Part shown: positions 1 to 11,000 of the stretch, piece after piece
How positions within the stretch are numbered: the first letter of the stretch is position 1
Layout of the letters: each line of letters starts with the position of its first letter
Source: CBDDIP01 sp965229005
GTDB taxonomy: Bacteria > Actinomycetota > Acidimicrobiia > Acidimicrobiales > Ilumatobacteraceae
Direction of reading: 5' to 3'
Assembly: GCA_965229005.1 (NCBI GenBank)
Contig: CBDDIP010000002.1
Span: 1,860,001 to 1,924,000 of the forward strand
Length of the DNA stretch: 64,000 nt
The notes under the pieces: model-generated
Databases searched by the model: none
What the model was told of the DNA's origin: nothing
The model's input: the letters and a program-made list of their open reading frames with translations, nothing else
Position numbers and translations under genes: made by a program

Positions 1-2
1 CT

Positions 3-614
3 CCGGCGGTCATCGTCGAGATCGACGAAGTCGACTTGTCCGAGGTGCCGAGCTGGGTTGTCGACTACGAGCCGGCACTCGTGCGGCCTCGACGCGGTCA
101 GTGGGAGGGTGAGTTCACCTCTCCAACTCGCCGGACGGAGATCGCGGACGTGATCGAGGAGATCGTGCAAGCTGAGGGGCCAGTGCATGAGGACGTCGTG
201 CGCGAACGCGTTCGAGTGTGCTTCGGCATTGGTCGGATGGGCGTCAACATTCGGGATGCTTACGAGAAGGCCCTCACGCAGGCGTTGAAGGGGCGGCGAA
301 TCTGGCGGCACGAGGACTTGTTCCTGTCCGCGCAGCCCGGCGATCCGATCGTGCGTTCGCCATCAGGCGATCCGGAAAGCGATCGCTCCGTCACCAAGGT
401 GCCGGCGTCCGAACGCCGCGAGGCCATTCGCAGGTTGGCGATCGACGCGAAACGAATCGACGAGGTCGAACTCCGAACGGCGGTTGCACGGCTGTTCGGT
501 TGGAAGCGAGTCGGGGTCGACATCCAGGCGGAGTTGGATCGCGACATCTCGATTCTTGTTCGAGACGGAGTGCTGACCAGATCGGGCGACCACTTGGCGA
601 TGGGCGAGGGGTGA
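3..614 (+). CDS. C-terminal part of a DUF3320-type protein (5' end outside window)
   Basis: The reading frame is open to the left edge, so only the last roughly 200 residues are seen. The fragment has two tandem winged-helix-like halves of the pattern 'EGPVHEDVVRERV...FGIGRMGVNIRDA' and 'RIDEVELRTAVARLFGWKRVGVDI', which is the pattern of the DUF3320 module. That module usually ends very large DUF4011/superfamily I helicase-nuclease proteins found in bacterial defence loci. A TTG at 36 could serve as an internal start, but the residues before it (IDEVDLSEVPSWV) continue the fold, so truncation by the window edge is more likely. It lies 131 nt upstream of drmD on the same strand, which suggests it belongs to the same defence island. 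Its catalytic part cannot be assessed. Confidence 0.7.
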   Translation, partial: PAVIVEIDEVDLSEVPSWVVDYEPALVRPRRGQWEGEFTSPTRRTEIADVIEEIVQAEGPVHEDVVRERVRVCFGIGRMGVNIRDAYEKALTQALKGRRIWRHEDLFLSAQPGDPIVRSPSGDPESDRSVTKVPASERREAIRRLAIDAKRIDEVELRTAVARLFGWKRVGVDIQAELDRDISILVRDGVLTRSGDHLAMGEG

Positions 615-660
615 CGACCGGGGCGTTCGTGGCTCGCGATCGGCGAGGGGGCGGGTTCGA

Positions 661-688
661 TTGGCCGCAGTGGCGAACGGCGTAGGCT
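661..688 (+). promoter_or_regulatory. candidate promoter for the DISARM operon
   Basis: TTGGCC at 661-666 and TAGGCT at 683-688 are separated by 16 nt and give a weak sigma70-like -35/-10 pair about 58 nt upstream of the chosen drmD start. They lie in the 131-nt gap after the DUF3320 gene. The match is modest and transcription could instead read through from upstream. Confidence 0.25.
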
Positions 689-745
689 TTGACGGCGGTG
701 CATTTCGGGCGGATGCTTCGAGGGGCGGATGAGCGAGGGAGTCGA

Positions 746-3700
746 GTGAGCATCACATCACCAGCTATCGCGCCTCCGCTTCCTGAGCCCGGGCAGGTGG
801 TCGAAGTCCGAGGCTCGACATGGGCCGTCGCGAGCGTGCGGGCGCAGGGGCTACCTCGCAGTCCTGCAGACGACGCGACTTCTCATCTCTCGCACGTCGT
901 GGACCTTCAGTCACTTGACGAAGGGCGTCGCAACGACACGTTGACGGTGGTGTGGGAGTTGGAAGTCGGCCACTCCGTGACGCCCGCTCAGGGATTGCCG
1001 GAGCGACTGCTGCCGGAGACATTCGACGACCCGGCGACTCTGGCGGGGTTCATCGATGCGATGCGTTGGGGTGCGGTCACGTCCGCGGACCCGAATCGGT
1101 ATCAGGCGCCGTTCTGGTCAGGTGTAAACGTCGAGGCGTATCAGCTCGAGCCGCTTCGCCGTGCGCTGGGGGCGCCACGTACGAACCTGCTGCTCGCGGA
1201 TGACGTTGGGCTGGGCAAGACCATCGAGGCCGGTCTCGTCATCCAAGAACTGCTGCTGCGCCACCGTGCCAGGACTGCGGTCATCGTGTGTCCGCCGAGT
1301 CTGTCGCTGAAGTGGCAAGACGAGATGCGTGACAAGTTCGGTCTCGATTTCGTCATCGTCAACAGCGAGTTGATGGCTCAAGTGCGCAGGTCGCATGGGT
1401 TGCACGCCAACCCGTTTCTGATGTTTCCGCGGGTGATCGTGTCGATGGCGTGGTTGCCCCAGGTGCGGGCTCAACGTCTGCTGCGCGATGTGTACGCGCA
1501 AGCCGGCACACCGAAGTCGGGCAAGCGGTACTCCTTCGACATCCTCGTTGTCGATGAGGCTCACCATGTGGCGCCGGCGAGTCCTCCAGCGCCGGCAGGC
1601 GGTCGTGGATACGCAGTTGACACGCAACGCACGGTCTCAGTTCGTCAGCTCGCTGACAAGTGCGAGCACAGACTCTTCCTCTCTGCGACACCACACAACG
1701 GACATCCGGAGTCGTTCACTGCGCTGCTCGAGATGATCGATCCCCGCCGGTTCTCACGTGGTGCGCTTCTGGACTCCAACGCGTTGAAGGACGTGACAGT
1801 CCGTCGGCTCAAACGCGACCTCGTCGGAAAGGGATTCAAGAACCGGTCGGTCCATGCGCTGACCTTCTCGCCACGGGAGGACGAGCAAGAAATGTTCGCG
1901 CTCCTCGACGAAATCGTGACCACGAGCGCCAAGCTCAACGGCACCAAGCCGAGCGGTGACATCGTCACGATGCTGCTGAAGAAGCGGTTTTTGTCCAGCC
2001 CGTTCGCTTTCGGCCAGACACTCAGTCACTACCTCTCATCGAGGGCGGGTCGAGGCCTCTCCGGCGATGAATACGACGATGTCTTTGGAGAGGGTCAGTC
2101 CGACGAAGAAGAAGGTTTGTGGGAGCAGGACGAGGCCGAGCGGCTGCGGGAGTCGAAGAGCTCGGACCCGCTCCGAGCTGCAAGCGCTGGTCAGCTCCAG
2201 GCATTGATGGAGTGGGGTCTGAGCTACGAGAGCCGGCCCGACTCTCGTCTGGATGAACTACTGCGATTCCTCAACGGTGTGTGCCGGCCCGACGGCTCCA
2301 ACTGGAGCGACGAACGCGTCGTCGTGTTCACCGAATACGCGCACACCGTCGACTGGTTGACCCGGGTTCTGACACAGCAGGGCTACAGCGACGTCCTGGC
2401 AGTGATCCAGGGTTCCACGCCCCCTGAGGACCGGGAGTACATCCGCTCACAGTTCACCGAGGATCCCACCCGGGAGCGGGTGCGGGTCTTGCTCGCCACC
2501 GATGCAGCAGGGGAGGGCATCGATCTCCAGACGTACTGCTGCCGACTGGTGAACTTCGACATCCCGTTCAACCCCTCGCGTCTCGAGCAGCGGATCGGCC
2601 GGATCGACCGATACGGGCAGACCCGCGAGCCTCAGGTGTTTCACTTCATTCCCGACTCCGACTCGTCGATCTATGCGGCAGACGCCTCGTTCATGGCCCG
2701 CATCGCGAAGAAGATCGCCAACGTCGAGCAGGATCTCGGTTCCGTCAACGAGGTGATCGGTGAGGAAATTCAGACGCACTTTGCCCGACGTGCTCCGTCA
2801 CGTCGCAAGTCGAAGGGGGACGACCCAAACGAGGCGATCAATGCGGCACTTGCGGGCGGCCTCGAACTCAACACCCGGCTGACGCAACTGGAGCAAGGCT
2901 TCGACGCTTCACGAGCCGAGATGCACCTGGAGCCGGCGAACCTACGTCGCGTCGTCGACACAGCCCTGCGAATCGATCATCAGCTCCCACTGATCCCGAT
3001 CCCGTACGACGAAGACGACCAACTTGGAGTGCACGCCGAGGTGTTCAGTGTTCGCCCGTTCTCGACGCCCTGGCAGTCCACGCTGAAGGGGCTCTACTCG
3101 CGGCTGCAACCAAATGTCGCACGCCCGATCACCTTCGACGCTGACGTGGCTCAGGGACGCAGCGATGTGGTCTACGTGCACCTCGGTCACCCAATCGTTC
3201 AGCGCTCGCAGCGGCTGCTGCGAAGTGCGCTGTGGAGTGCCTCTTCCCCGCTGAGTCGAGTCACCGCCGTCGTCGTCGACGACCTCGCTGAGTCGTTCGT
3301 GGCAGCGGTGACACGCATGGTTCTGGTCGGTCGAGGCGGCATCCGCCTGCACGAGGAAGTCTTCCTCGCCGGAGTGCGATTGCAGGGACGGCGCGCGATG
3401 GCAGAGGAGAAGGCCGAGACAGCCCTCGATCAGGCGCTGGATGGCATTCAGTTGAGCGTCGCCAGCGAATCTGTGCGTCGCCAGCTTTGCGACCTCTGGA
3501 ATGTGCCAGATGCTCCATTGCGGGCCCGACTGGAAGAGTCCATGCAATCTCGCGCCTCGCGCCGACATGAATCGGTGGTCGATCAGCTCAGCAGACGAAA
3601 GGCTGCCGACATCCAGCGGGCTCAGGAGATCTTCGCAGCCTTCAGAACCAACCTGCACGACTCGCTGGCCGTGCTGGAACGCGCCGAGGAAGTAGCGGCA

Positions 3701-3904
3701 GCAGCTCTCTTCCCCGACGACCAGCAGCGCCAACGTCGGCGCGACATCCAGGCGATGGAACGCCGTCTCGACGAGCTTGGTGACGAAGAAGCTCGTGAGG
3801 TCGCCGCGATCTCAGATCGATACGCGGAGGTGAAGCCACACACCACCGCTGCTGCAGTTGTGTTCGCGCTCACTCGTTCCGATGCCGAAGGGTGGGCGAA
3901 CTGA
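746..3904 (+). CDS. drmD: DrmD, SNF2-like helicase of class 1 DISARM
   Basis: This is a 1052-aa superfamily 2 helicase. The Walker A region ADDVGLGKTIEAG is near residues 150-163, the DEAH box (VVDEAHHV) near 268, motif III (LSATPHNG) near 312, and the C-terminal motif (EQRIGRIDRYGQ) near 614. The last is typical of SNF2/RapA-like proteins. In class 1 DISARM this is the signature helicase, encoded first in the operon, as here. The GTG at 746 is preferred over upstream TTG 689 or ATG 713, because GAGGGAG at 734-740 sits 5 nt before it and the folded part begins just after it. The stop codon overlaps the next start in TGATG. The C-terminal third (residues 640-1050) is charged and helical with no motif I recognise. 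Confidence 0.93.
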   Translation: MSITSPAIAPPLPEPGQVVEVRGSTWAVASVRAQGLPRSPADDATSHLSHVVDLQSLDEGRRNDTLTVVWELEVGHSVTPAQGLPERLLPETFDDPATLAGFIDAMRWGAVTSADPNRYQAPFWSGVNVEAYQLEPLRRALGAPRTNLLLADDVGLGKTIEAGLVIQELLLRHRARTAVIVCPPSLSLKWQDEMRDKFGLDFVIVNSELMAQVRRSHGLHANPFLMFPRVIVSMAWLPQVRAQRLLRDVYAQAGTPKSGKRYSFDILVVDEAHHVAPASPPAPAGGRGYAVDTQRTVSVRQLADKCEHRLFLSATPHNGHPESFTALLEMIDPRRFSRGALLDSNALKDVTVRRLKRDLVGKGFKNRSVHALTFSPREDEQEMFALLDEIVTTSAKLNGTKPSGDIVTMLLKKRFLSSPFAFGQTLSHYLSSRAGRGLSGDEYDDVFGEGQSDEEEGLWEQDEAERLRESKSSDPLRAASAGQLQALMEWGLSYESRPDSRLDELLRFLNGVCRPDGSNWSDERVVVFTEYAHTVDWLTRVLTQQGYSDVLAVIQGSTPPEDREYIRSQFTEDPTRERVRVLLATDAAGEGIDLQTYCCRLVNFDIPFNPSRLEQRIGRIDRYGQTREPQVFHFIPDSDSSIYAADASFMARIAKKIANVEQDLGSVNEVIGEEIQTHFARRAPSRRKSKGDDPNEAINAALAGGLELNTRLTQLEQGFDASRAEMHLEPANLRRVVDTALRIDHQLPLIPIPYDEDDQLGVHAEVFSVRPFSTPWQSTLKGLYSRLQPNVARPITFDADVAQGRSDVVYVHLGHPIVQRSQRLLRSALWSASSPLSRVTAVVVDDLAESFVAAVTRMVLVGRGGIRLHEEVFLAGVRLQGRRAMAEEKAETALDQALDGIQLSVASESVRRQLCDLWNVPDAPLRARLEESMQSRASRRHESVVDQLSRRKAADIQRAQEIFAAFRTNLHDSLAVLERAEEVAAAALFPDDQQRQRRRDIQAMERRLDELGDEEAREVAAISDRYAEVKPHTTAAAVVFALTRSDAEGWAN

Positions 3905-6900
3905 TGGCACCGTCCCTCCGCCGGCGCAGCGCTCCGATCGCCAGCGCCTCTGAAATGCATCGACAATGGCTCGAACTGGTTGACATCGAGGGCCCGTTCC
4001 TCGCCATCCCTCCCCTGAAGAGGGTGTGGCCGAACGGCATCCCCGACTTTCGCTCGACCCACCCAGAGCGACTCGAAGTGCTCGTTGAAGGCCGCAAGGA
4101 CTTCGAGGCCGCATGGGAGGCACTCGATCGGGATCCGGGCAACGCCAGCCGGCTCGACGCGTATCGATCTATGCGCGACCAGTGGATTCAAATAGTCCTG
4201 AGCGAGGCGGCCGGCTGGGCCGAGTCTCTGCGGTGGGGCACCGTCGCGGGAGTGCAGGCACAGTCGCCTAACCGTGCTGTCACGGTCACGGCGCAAGCTG
4301 CCCTCGTCGGTAGCGATGGCGTCGGAGCGCTGGTGCATGTGGTCGATCCCACCGACTCGCTGCGGCAGACACCGAATGACCTGTGGGCTGCGACGCCCAT
4401 CGATCGGCTCGAGGCGTTGCTCCGTGAGAACAACGTCGATCTCGGCATCGTCACCGACGGCCGATGGTGGGGTCTCCTCTGCGCGCGAGAAGGCCGAATG
4501 GCTGCGTCAGGAATCGTTGATGCACTCACCTGGGTGGAGGAGCCACGGACGCGCGACGCCTTCCTCACCCTCATCAGTCGGCAGCACATCATCGGCGGCG
4601 ACCCGGCCGAGCGGTTGCCCGTCATGTTCGATGAGTCGGTTGCAGCCGCCGAGGAGATCACCGAAGCGCTCGGCGCTCAGGTGCGGCTGGCCGTTGAACT
4701 GTTGATCCAGTCGTTCTCCGAGTCTGCGGCCGACGCCAAACGACGCGGCCGTTCCGATCCGCTTCCGACACGCACGCATGACACTTACGAAGCTGCGGTC
4801 ACGGTGATGATGCGCACCGTGTTTCTGCTCTTCGCTGAAGAGCGAGGCCTGCTTCCGTCAGGCGAGCTGTTCGAACAGGGCTACGGCATCTCCCGAGAAC
4901 TCAGCCGGCTCGCAGAGCGTGAGAGCGACGCGGGCGAGGAGGCGCTTGAGGCCACCTCACTCACCTGGCATCGGCTGCTCGCCACTAGCCAAGCATTGTT
5001 CAGCGGGGCGTCATTCGAGAACCTCAGAATGCCGGCCTACGGCGGCTCGCTGTTCGACCCCACAAGGTTCCCCTTCCTTACAGCCACCACCGAACACGGT
5101 GCACTGACGATCGCCGTACCTGATCGCGTCATGCTGCACGTACTCCGCTCGGTGCAGATCGCGCACGTTCAAGGCGAAGCACGCCAGATTTCGTTCCGCG
5201 ACGTCGACGTTGAACAGATCGGCTACATCTACGAGGGCCTCCTGGGATACACCTGCACGACCGTCGATCAGACGTACCTCGGCGTCATCGGCACGACCGG
5301 CGCCGAGCCCGAGATCCCGTTGTCGAAGCTCGAGGAGCTCGCATCATCAAGCGACGATCCGAAGCGAATCGCGAATGCGATCCGTGACTGGGTTGCCGAA
5401 GATCAGCCCTCCGCGAAGGCGGCCTCAGTGGCCGCCATTGCCAAATCAGTTCAGACCGAACCAGACCCGTCGACTGTCAGCGCACTGACTCAGACCGTCG
5501 GCGACGACTTGGCGCTGCGCGATCGGATCATCCCATGGCTCGGACTCGTACGTCGCGATCTGCGCAACTACCCGTTCGTCGTTCTCGCCGGTGGGCTGAT
5601 GGTGAAGGAAACGCCATCACGAAAGAACGCCGGTGCCCACTACACCCCGAAGTCACTTGCCGAGGAGGTCGTGCTACACGCCCTGCAACCACTCTGCTAC
5701 TCGCCAGGGCCGCATCAAATAGCCGACGAGGAGTCCTGGAAGCTCAGGAGCTCCGACGAGCTGCTTGAACTCAAGGTGGCCGACATCGCGTGTGGCTCCG
5801 GTGCGTTCCTCGTCGCCGCGGCGAGGTACCTCGCCGACCGAGTCGTCGAGGCGTGGATCGGAGAGGACTCATCCAACGCACAACGCAAGGATCTTCACAA
5901 GCGTGCGATCCGCCAAGTCGTAGCGAACTGTCTCTACGGCGCGGACATCAACGATATGGCCGTTGAGATGTGCAAGCTCTCGCTCTGGCTGGTCTCGCTC
6001 GACCGCGATCTTCCGTTCTCATTCGTCGATGACAAGGTGTTCTTGGGCAACTCCCTCCTCGGCGTCACGAGTCTCGATCAACTCCGCATGCTTCATATCG
6101 ATCCCTCGCGGGTGCCAATGGACCGACGGTTTGACATCTTCGACGTCGACATCGACGCCATACTTCGCAAGGCCGTCGACTTGCGTGAGCGCCTCGCCAC
6201 CGAGATCGACGAAGACGACCCAGCACGCACGAGCAAAGCTAAGCACCGGCAGCTGAATGAACTTCGTCAGGTAACTTACTCGCTCCACCAGATCGCTGAT
6301 GGTGTGGTCGCGGCCGGGCTCCCACTCGGAGGAAAGCCCGGGAGGCCGCTTGACGACGCGTACGACAACCTTCGCCTCGCTGCCAAACAGGCGCATCCTT
6401 CGTCGGGCGACGTGGGTAGCGCGACATGGCTCAACCACCTGATCGATCGGGGTCTTACGCCAACGGTTGCGACTGACTACGAGCGCTGGCAACCACTGCA
6501 TTGGGTGCTTGAGGCCCCCGACGTGTTCCTGACCCGAGGTGGATTCAATGCAATCGTTGGCAACCCCCCGTTCCTTGGTGGCAAGAAGGTGTCTGGAGCG
6601 CTGGGAAGCGACGCGAGAGACTGGCTGGTAAACACGCTGGCTTCCGGCGCCAAGGGGAACGCCGACTTGGTGGCGTACTTCCTCCTTCGTGCGGTGAGTC
6701 TCCTCCAGTCCAGTGGTGTCTTCGGCCTGATTGCGACCAACTCAGTGGCGCAAGGTGACACAAGGGAGGTTGGCCTTGACCAACTAGTCCGCGGAGGCCT
6801 CTCGCTGACTCGCTCTATCCAAAGTCGAGCCTGGCCCGCCGCCAGCGCAAATCTGGAGTACGCCGCCGTGTGGGGCTCCAGGGGACCCGTGGGTGACGAG

Positions 6901-8001
6901 GTTCCTCGGTTCAGCGATGATCGTCCTGTACCTCGCATCTCGACGCTGTTGGAGCCAGCCGGACGCGCTGACGGCGCACCTAAGCGGCTGGCCGAGAACG
7001 ATGGCGTTGCGTTCATCGGCTGCTACGTGCTGGGGATGGGGTTCGTGGTCGATCCGGCCGTAGCGCAAGGATGGCTGGCAGATGACGCGACCAACTCTTT
7101 GGTCCTGGCGCCGTATCTGAACGGCGAGGACCTGAACTCCCGCCCCGACTGCTCGGCCTCGAGGTGGGTGATCGATTTCAACGACTGGTCGGAAGAACGG
7201 GCACGTGCGTTTGCAGCGCCCTTTCAGCACGTGGATGCCCATGTTCGACCAGAGAGACAACGACGTGATCAGGACGGCGAGTATGTACTACGCCTTCCGT
7301 TACCTATTCGCTGGTGGCAGTTCGGCGACAAGCGACCGGCGCTGAGACGCGCCCTGGCAGGTCTCGGTGACGTGCTGACTGTGGCTGTCACGAGCAGAAC
7401 CCTGATGCCAATGCGTGTTGCGAACGATCGAGTCTTCAGCCACGCGCTGGTGGTCTTCGCCTCGGACAGTTTCGTTCTCCAGGCGATTCTGTCTTCCGGC
7501 GTGCATCAGTCGTGGGCTGTGGCACACGGCTCCGCCATGCGGGGGGACTCGCGTTACACGCCCTCCGACGTGTTCGAGACATTCCCTCGGCCGAAGGCCA
7601 CGGATCAGCTGGAGCGCGTGGGTAGGACTCTTCACGAATTTAGGCGTGAGGTCATGCTGCGTCGCGAGCTCGGGCTGACAAAGCTCTACAACCGCGTCAA
7701 CGACCCAGAAATCGCCGATTCCGCCGACCGCGACGTCGCACAGCTACGCGCAATCCACGTGGAGCTCGACCGGGCAGTCTTGGATGCGTACGGGTGGATT
7801 GACGTTCCGCTGGATCACGGCTTCCACACGTACCGGCAGATGGAGCGATGGACGGTGAGCCCGGCAGCAAGGGTCGAGATCCTCGACCGTCTCCTGGAGG
7901 AGAATCATCGCCGAGCGGCGGCGGAAGCTGAAACGAGCAAGACAACAGCGAAGAGTCGTGGTTCGAAGAAGGCCGCTGGGGGAACGGAGACACTTTTCTG
8001 A
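3904..8001 (+). CDS. drmMI: DrmMI, adenine-specific DNA methyltransferase of class 1 DISARM
   Basis: This large (1365 aa) N6-adenine methyltransferase resembles type IIG/Eco57I-like enzymes. The SAM-binding motif VADIACGSGAF is near residue 624 and the catalytic NPPF (FNAIVGNPPFLGGKK) near 887. The C-terminal half resembles a target-recognition region ('SRYTPSDVFETFPRP' is typical). The N-terminal 550 residues lack an obvious PD-(D/E)XK nuclease motif by eye, which fits a modification-only role. In DISARM the methylase marks host DNA as self. The ATG at 3904 overlaps the drmD stop (TGATG). A GTG at 3892 would add four residues and is less likely. The stop again overlaps the following start. 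Confidence 0.92.
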   Translation: MAPSLRRRSAPIASASEMHRQWLELVDIEGPFLAIPPLKRVWPNGIPDFRSTHPERLEVLVEGRKDFEAAWEALDRDPGNASRLDAYRSMRDQWIQIVLSEAAGWAESLRWGTVAGVQAQSPNRAVTVTAQAALVGSDGVGALVHVVDPTDSLRQTPNDLWAATPIDRLEALLRENNVDLGIVTDGRWWGLLCAREGRMAASGIVDALTWVEEPRTRDAFLTLISRQHIIGGDPAERLPVMFDESVAAAEEITEALGAQVRLAVELLIQSFSESAADAKRRGRSDPLPTRTHDTYEAAVTVMMRTVFLLFAEERGLLPSGELFEQGYGISRELSRLAERESDAGEEALEATSLTWHRLLATSQALFSGASFENLRMPAYGGSLFDPTRFPFLTATTEHGALTIAVPDRVMLHVLRSVQIAHVQGEARQISFRDVDVEQIGYIYEGLLGYTCTTVDQTYLGVIGTTGAEPEIPLSKLEELASSSDDPKRIANAIRDWVAEDQPSAKAASVAAIAKSVQTEPDPSTVSALTQTVGDDLALRDRIIPWLGLVRRDLRNYPFVVLAGGLMVKETPSRKNAGAHYTPKSLAEEVVLHALQPLCYSPGPHQIADEESWKLRSSDELLELKVADIACGSGAFLVAAARYLADRVVEAWIGEDSSNAQRKDLHKRAIRQVVANCLYGADINDMAVEMCKLSLWLVSLDRDLPFSFVDDKVFLGNSLLGVTSLDQLRMLHIDPSRVPMDRRFDIFDVDIDAILRKAVDLRERLATEIDEDDPARTSKAKHRQLNELRQVTYSLHQIADGVVAAGLPLGGKPGRPLDDAYDNLRLAAKQAHPSSGDVGSATWLNHLIDRGLTPTVATDYERWQPLHWVLEAPDVFLTRGGFNAIVGNPPFLGGKKVSGALGSDARDWLVNTLASGAKGNADLVAYFLLRAVSLLQSSGVFGLIATNSVAQGDTREVGLDQLVRGGLSLTRSIQSRAWPAASANLEYAAVWGSRGPVGDEVPRFSDDRPVPRISTLLEPAGRADGAPKRLAENDGVAFIGCYVLGMGFVVDPAVAQGWLADDATNSLVLAPYLNGEDLNSRPDCSASRWVIDFNDWSEERARAFAAPFQHVDAHVRPERQRRDQDGEYVLRLPLPIRWWQFGDKRPALRRALAGLGDVLTVAVTSRTLMPMRVANDRVFSHALVVFASDSFVLQAILSSGVHQSWAVAHGSAMRGDSRYTPSDVFETFPRPKATDQLERVGRTLHEFRREVMLRRELGLTKLYNRVNDPEIADSADRDVAQLRAIHVELDRAVLDAYGWIDVPLDHGFHTYRQMERWTVSPAARVEILDRLLEENHRRAAAEAETSKTTAKSRGSKKAAGGTETLF

Positions 8002-11000
8002 TGAGCGACTTGATACCGACCCCGACGTCGGGCCCGCAGGCGTCCTACGCGTTGAACTACGAGCTTGATGGCTCGTCTTTCACTGTGCGCGAGAACCTCG
8101 CGGACATCTTGGAGCGGGAGCTGCTCGGCCCGATCTATGGGCCGGACGAGGTGCTGCCCTTCAGTCCGCGGTCGCAGTACCTCATGGGGCATATTGCCCC
8201 CTTCAAGCTCACTGGCAAGGCGGCCATCGCTGCGCCCATTGATGAGCCCGATGATCGAGGTGACTTGGTCGAGGTCTCGGTCGATGCTGCCGGGCTCGCC
8301 GAAGGCAGAGGCGTGCCGGCGAGCGCCGCCGACGCGTCCGAAGCAGACACGGAGGGTGAAGACGCGGAAGATCGAGCACCCAAGCAGGGTCTGATGGTCC
8401 CGGCGTCTATGGGTTTGCGATTCCAGCTTCCTGTCGACCAGGAGTCGTTCACGGTGACTGCCTCGTGGGGTACGTACTCATCGGTCGAATCGGGTGAGGT
8501 CACCAAGGCGGGCCGTCCGGTGCGGCACTTCCAGCGCAACCCGGAGGAAGAGGTTCGTCAGATCAGGCTGGCTGACATCACGGCGGGTCGTACCGCGACG
8601 GTCCAGCTCCGTGATTCGAGCTGTCTGCGTCTCGACCGATACGACGACGAGCGCTTCGGGCGGGTGCTGATCGAGATCGCCTTGTGCAACGACCGAGAGA
8701 CACCCACGCCGATCCCCATGAGCATGTGGATGTTTCAGACCAAGCTGCGCGTCGACGCCGGCGGAGCTGAAGTGTTCCTGCCCGTGCATGACGTGCTCGA
8801 GCAGGACTGGCTCGAGCACGACGATGAAGTCCGGCGCCTGACTCTCCAGTACCGCAACCGGTTGGAGTTTGCGATCGGCCGAACCTGCTCGGTGGACTGG
8901 GTGGTGCGTGAAGGGGCAAGGCGCGCAACCGAGGTATCGACAACGTGGTTGCCGATCGGTGAGACGCCGCAGACCAGCGCTCGCTCCGTAGCCGGTGCGC
9001 TGCTATCGATGGATGCGCTCGCCGTCACGACGGCCGGCGAGCTGCGTTCCGGTCTCGAGCCCTTGGTCGCGGGATACGGAGCGTGGCTGGCTGAGCAGGA
9101 GGCGGCTGCGAAGTCGTTGCCGGAGCATCTGCAAGAGACCATTGAGGTCGTGCTGTGGGAAGCCCAGCAGGCACATCAGCGGCTGATCGCTGGCCTCGAG
9201 CATGTCGCGACTGATGCCGAGGCGCTGCGCTGTTTCCAGTTCATGAACCGTGTGATGCGCGATCAACGCATCGCATCACAGGTGTCCGCCTCGCGTGCGT
9301 CGGACACCTCGGTCACTCTCGACCAGGCTCGGCAGGAGGTCGCCGGCCGAGGCTCGGACGCAGCGTCGTGGCGGCCGTTCCAGTTGGCGTTCATTCTGAT
9401 GCAACTCGGAGCGCTTACCGAGCCGACAGCGGCGCGGCGAAGTGCGGAGCATCAGGCGAGGGTGGAGCTGTTGTTCTTCCCGACCGGTGGCGGTAAGACC
9501 GAGGCCTACTTGGGTCTCGCCGCCTACACGTTCGCGGTCCGTCGTCGGCAGGGAGTCGTGCAGTCGACGGATGGTCCGCTGGATGGTCGCGATGGTGTCG
9601 CCGTCTTGATGCGCTACACACTGCGACTGCTCACCGCGCAGCAGTTTCAACGAGCGACCACCCTGGTGTGTGCCGCCGAGTTGGCCCGTCGTGAGGACGA
9701 GGCAACATGGGGTGCTGAACCGTTCCGCATCGGGTTGTGGGTCGGCACCGACGTCAGCCCCAAGCGATTCGAGGAAGCGGACGAGCAGCTCACCAAGGCC
9801 AACGATTACGGCTCGCACCGCCTGACGGTGCTGCAGATCCAGCGCTGCCCGTGGTGCGGTTCACCAATCGGCGCCGCGCAGGTCAAGACCGATGCCACCG
9901 TGCGGCGTGTCTATGTGTACTGCGGCGATGACCTCGCCCGCTGCCCGTTTGCCAAGGGCGGAAGCGTCGCTGAAGGCCTGCCGGTGCTGACAGTCGACGA
10001 GGAGATCTACCGGTTGACGCCGGCCTTCGTGATCGCGACCGTCGACAAGTTCGCTCGCCTCGCTCGCGAGGGGGAGGCGGCCTCGTTGTTCGGCTACGTC
10101 GGACGACGTTGTGGCCGGCATGGCTACGTGCACCCCGATTACGCCCAATGCGACATCACAACGAGCCACCCGGCGACTAAGAACGGTCATCCCGCCGCAA
10201 CGGTCCAGCCGGTGGGTCGGCTGCGGCCTCCCGACCTCATCATTCAGGACGAGCTCCACCTGATCACCGGGGCACTCGGCACCTCGGTCGGGCTCTTCGA
10301 GGTCGCTGTCGAGACGCTCTCATCGTGGGAGACCTCCGACGGGAATCCCGTTCGCCCGCTGATCGTCGCGTCGACCGCCACGGTTCGCAACGCACACGAA
10401 CAGGTCCGAGGACTGTACGGGCGGCAGGTAGAGATTTTCCCGCCGCAAGTGCTCGACGTGGCCGACACCTATTTCTCTCAGGAAGTGCCGATTGACAAGG
10501 CCAACCCTGGTCGGCGCTACGTCGGGATCAGCGCGCAGGGGGTACGACTCTCCAGCGCCGAGATCCGAGTGGCGGAGGTGCTGCTCTCGGCGGGCCAGTT
10601 GCTGTTCGACCGCGCCGGTGCCTCCGCTGACCCCTACATGACGTTGGTTGGCTACTTCAATGCAACTCGCGAGCTGGCCGGCATGGCCCGATACATGGCC
10701 GACGACATCCAGAACCGCGTCAAGCGGCCGCGAAAGGACTCTGGGTTTCCCTCACGGTTGGGAACTGCCTTCGGGCTGCTGAACATCGGTGAGTTGACCT
10801 CCCGCATCGCGTCTGGCGAGATCGGACGAACGCTCGACCGCCTTGAGCTGACCTTCGATGAGCACCACGACACCTCTGACGCCTTCCGTCAACGACTGGC
10901 AGACCTGGACGCTGAGAAGAAGCTGCCGCGCCGCAAGGAGATGCCCTTCGACGTTGTGCTGGCCACCTCGATGCTGCAGGTCGGCGTCGATGTGCAACGG

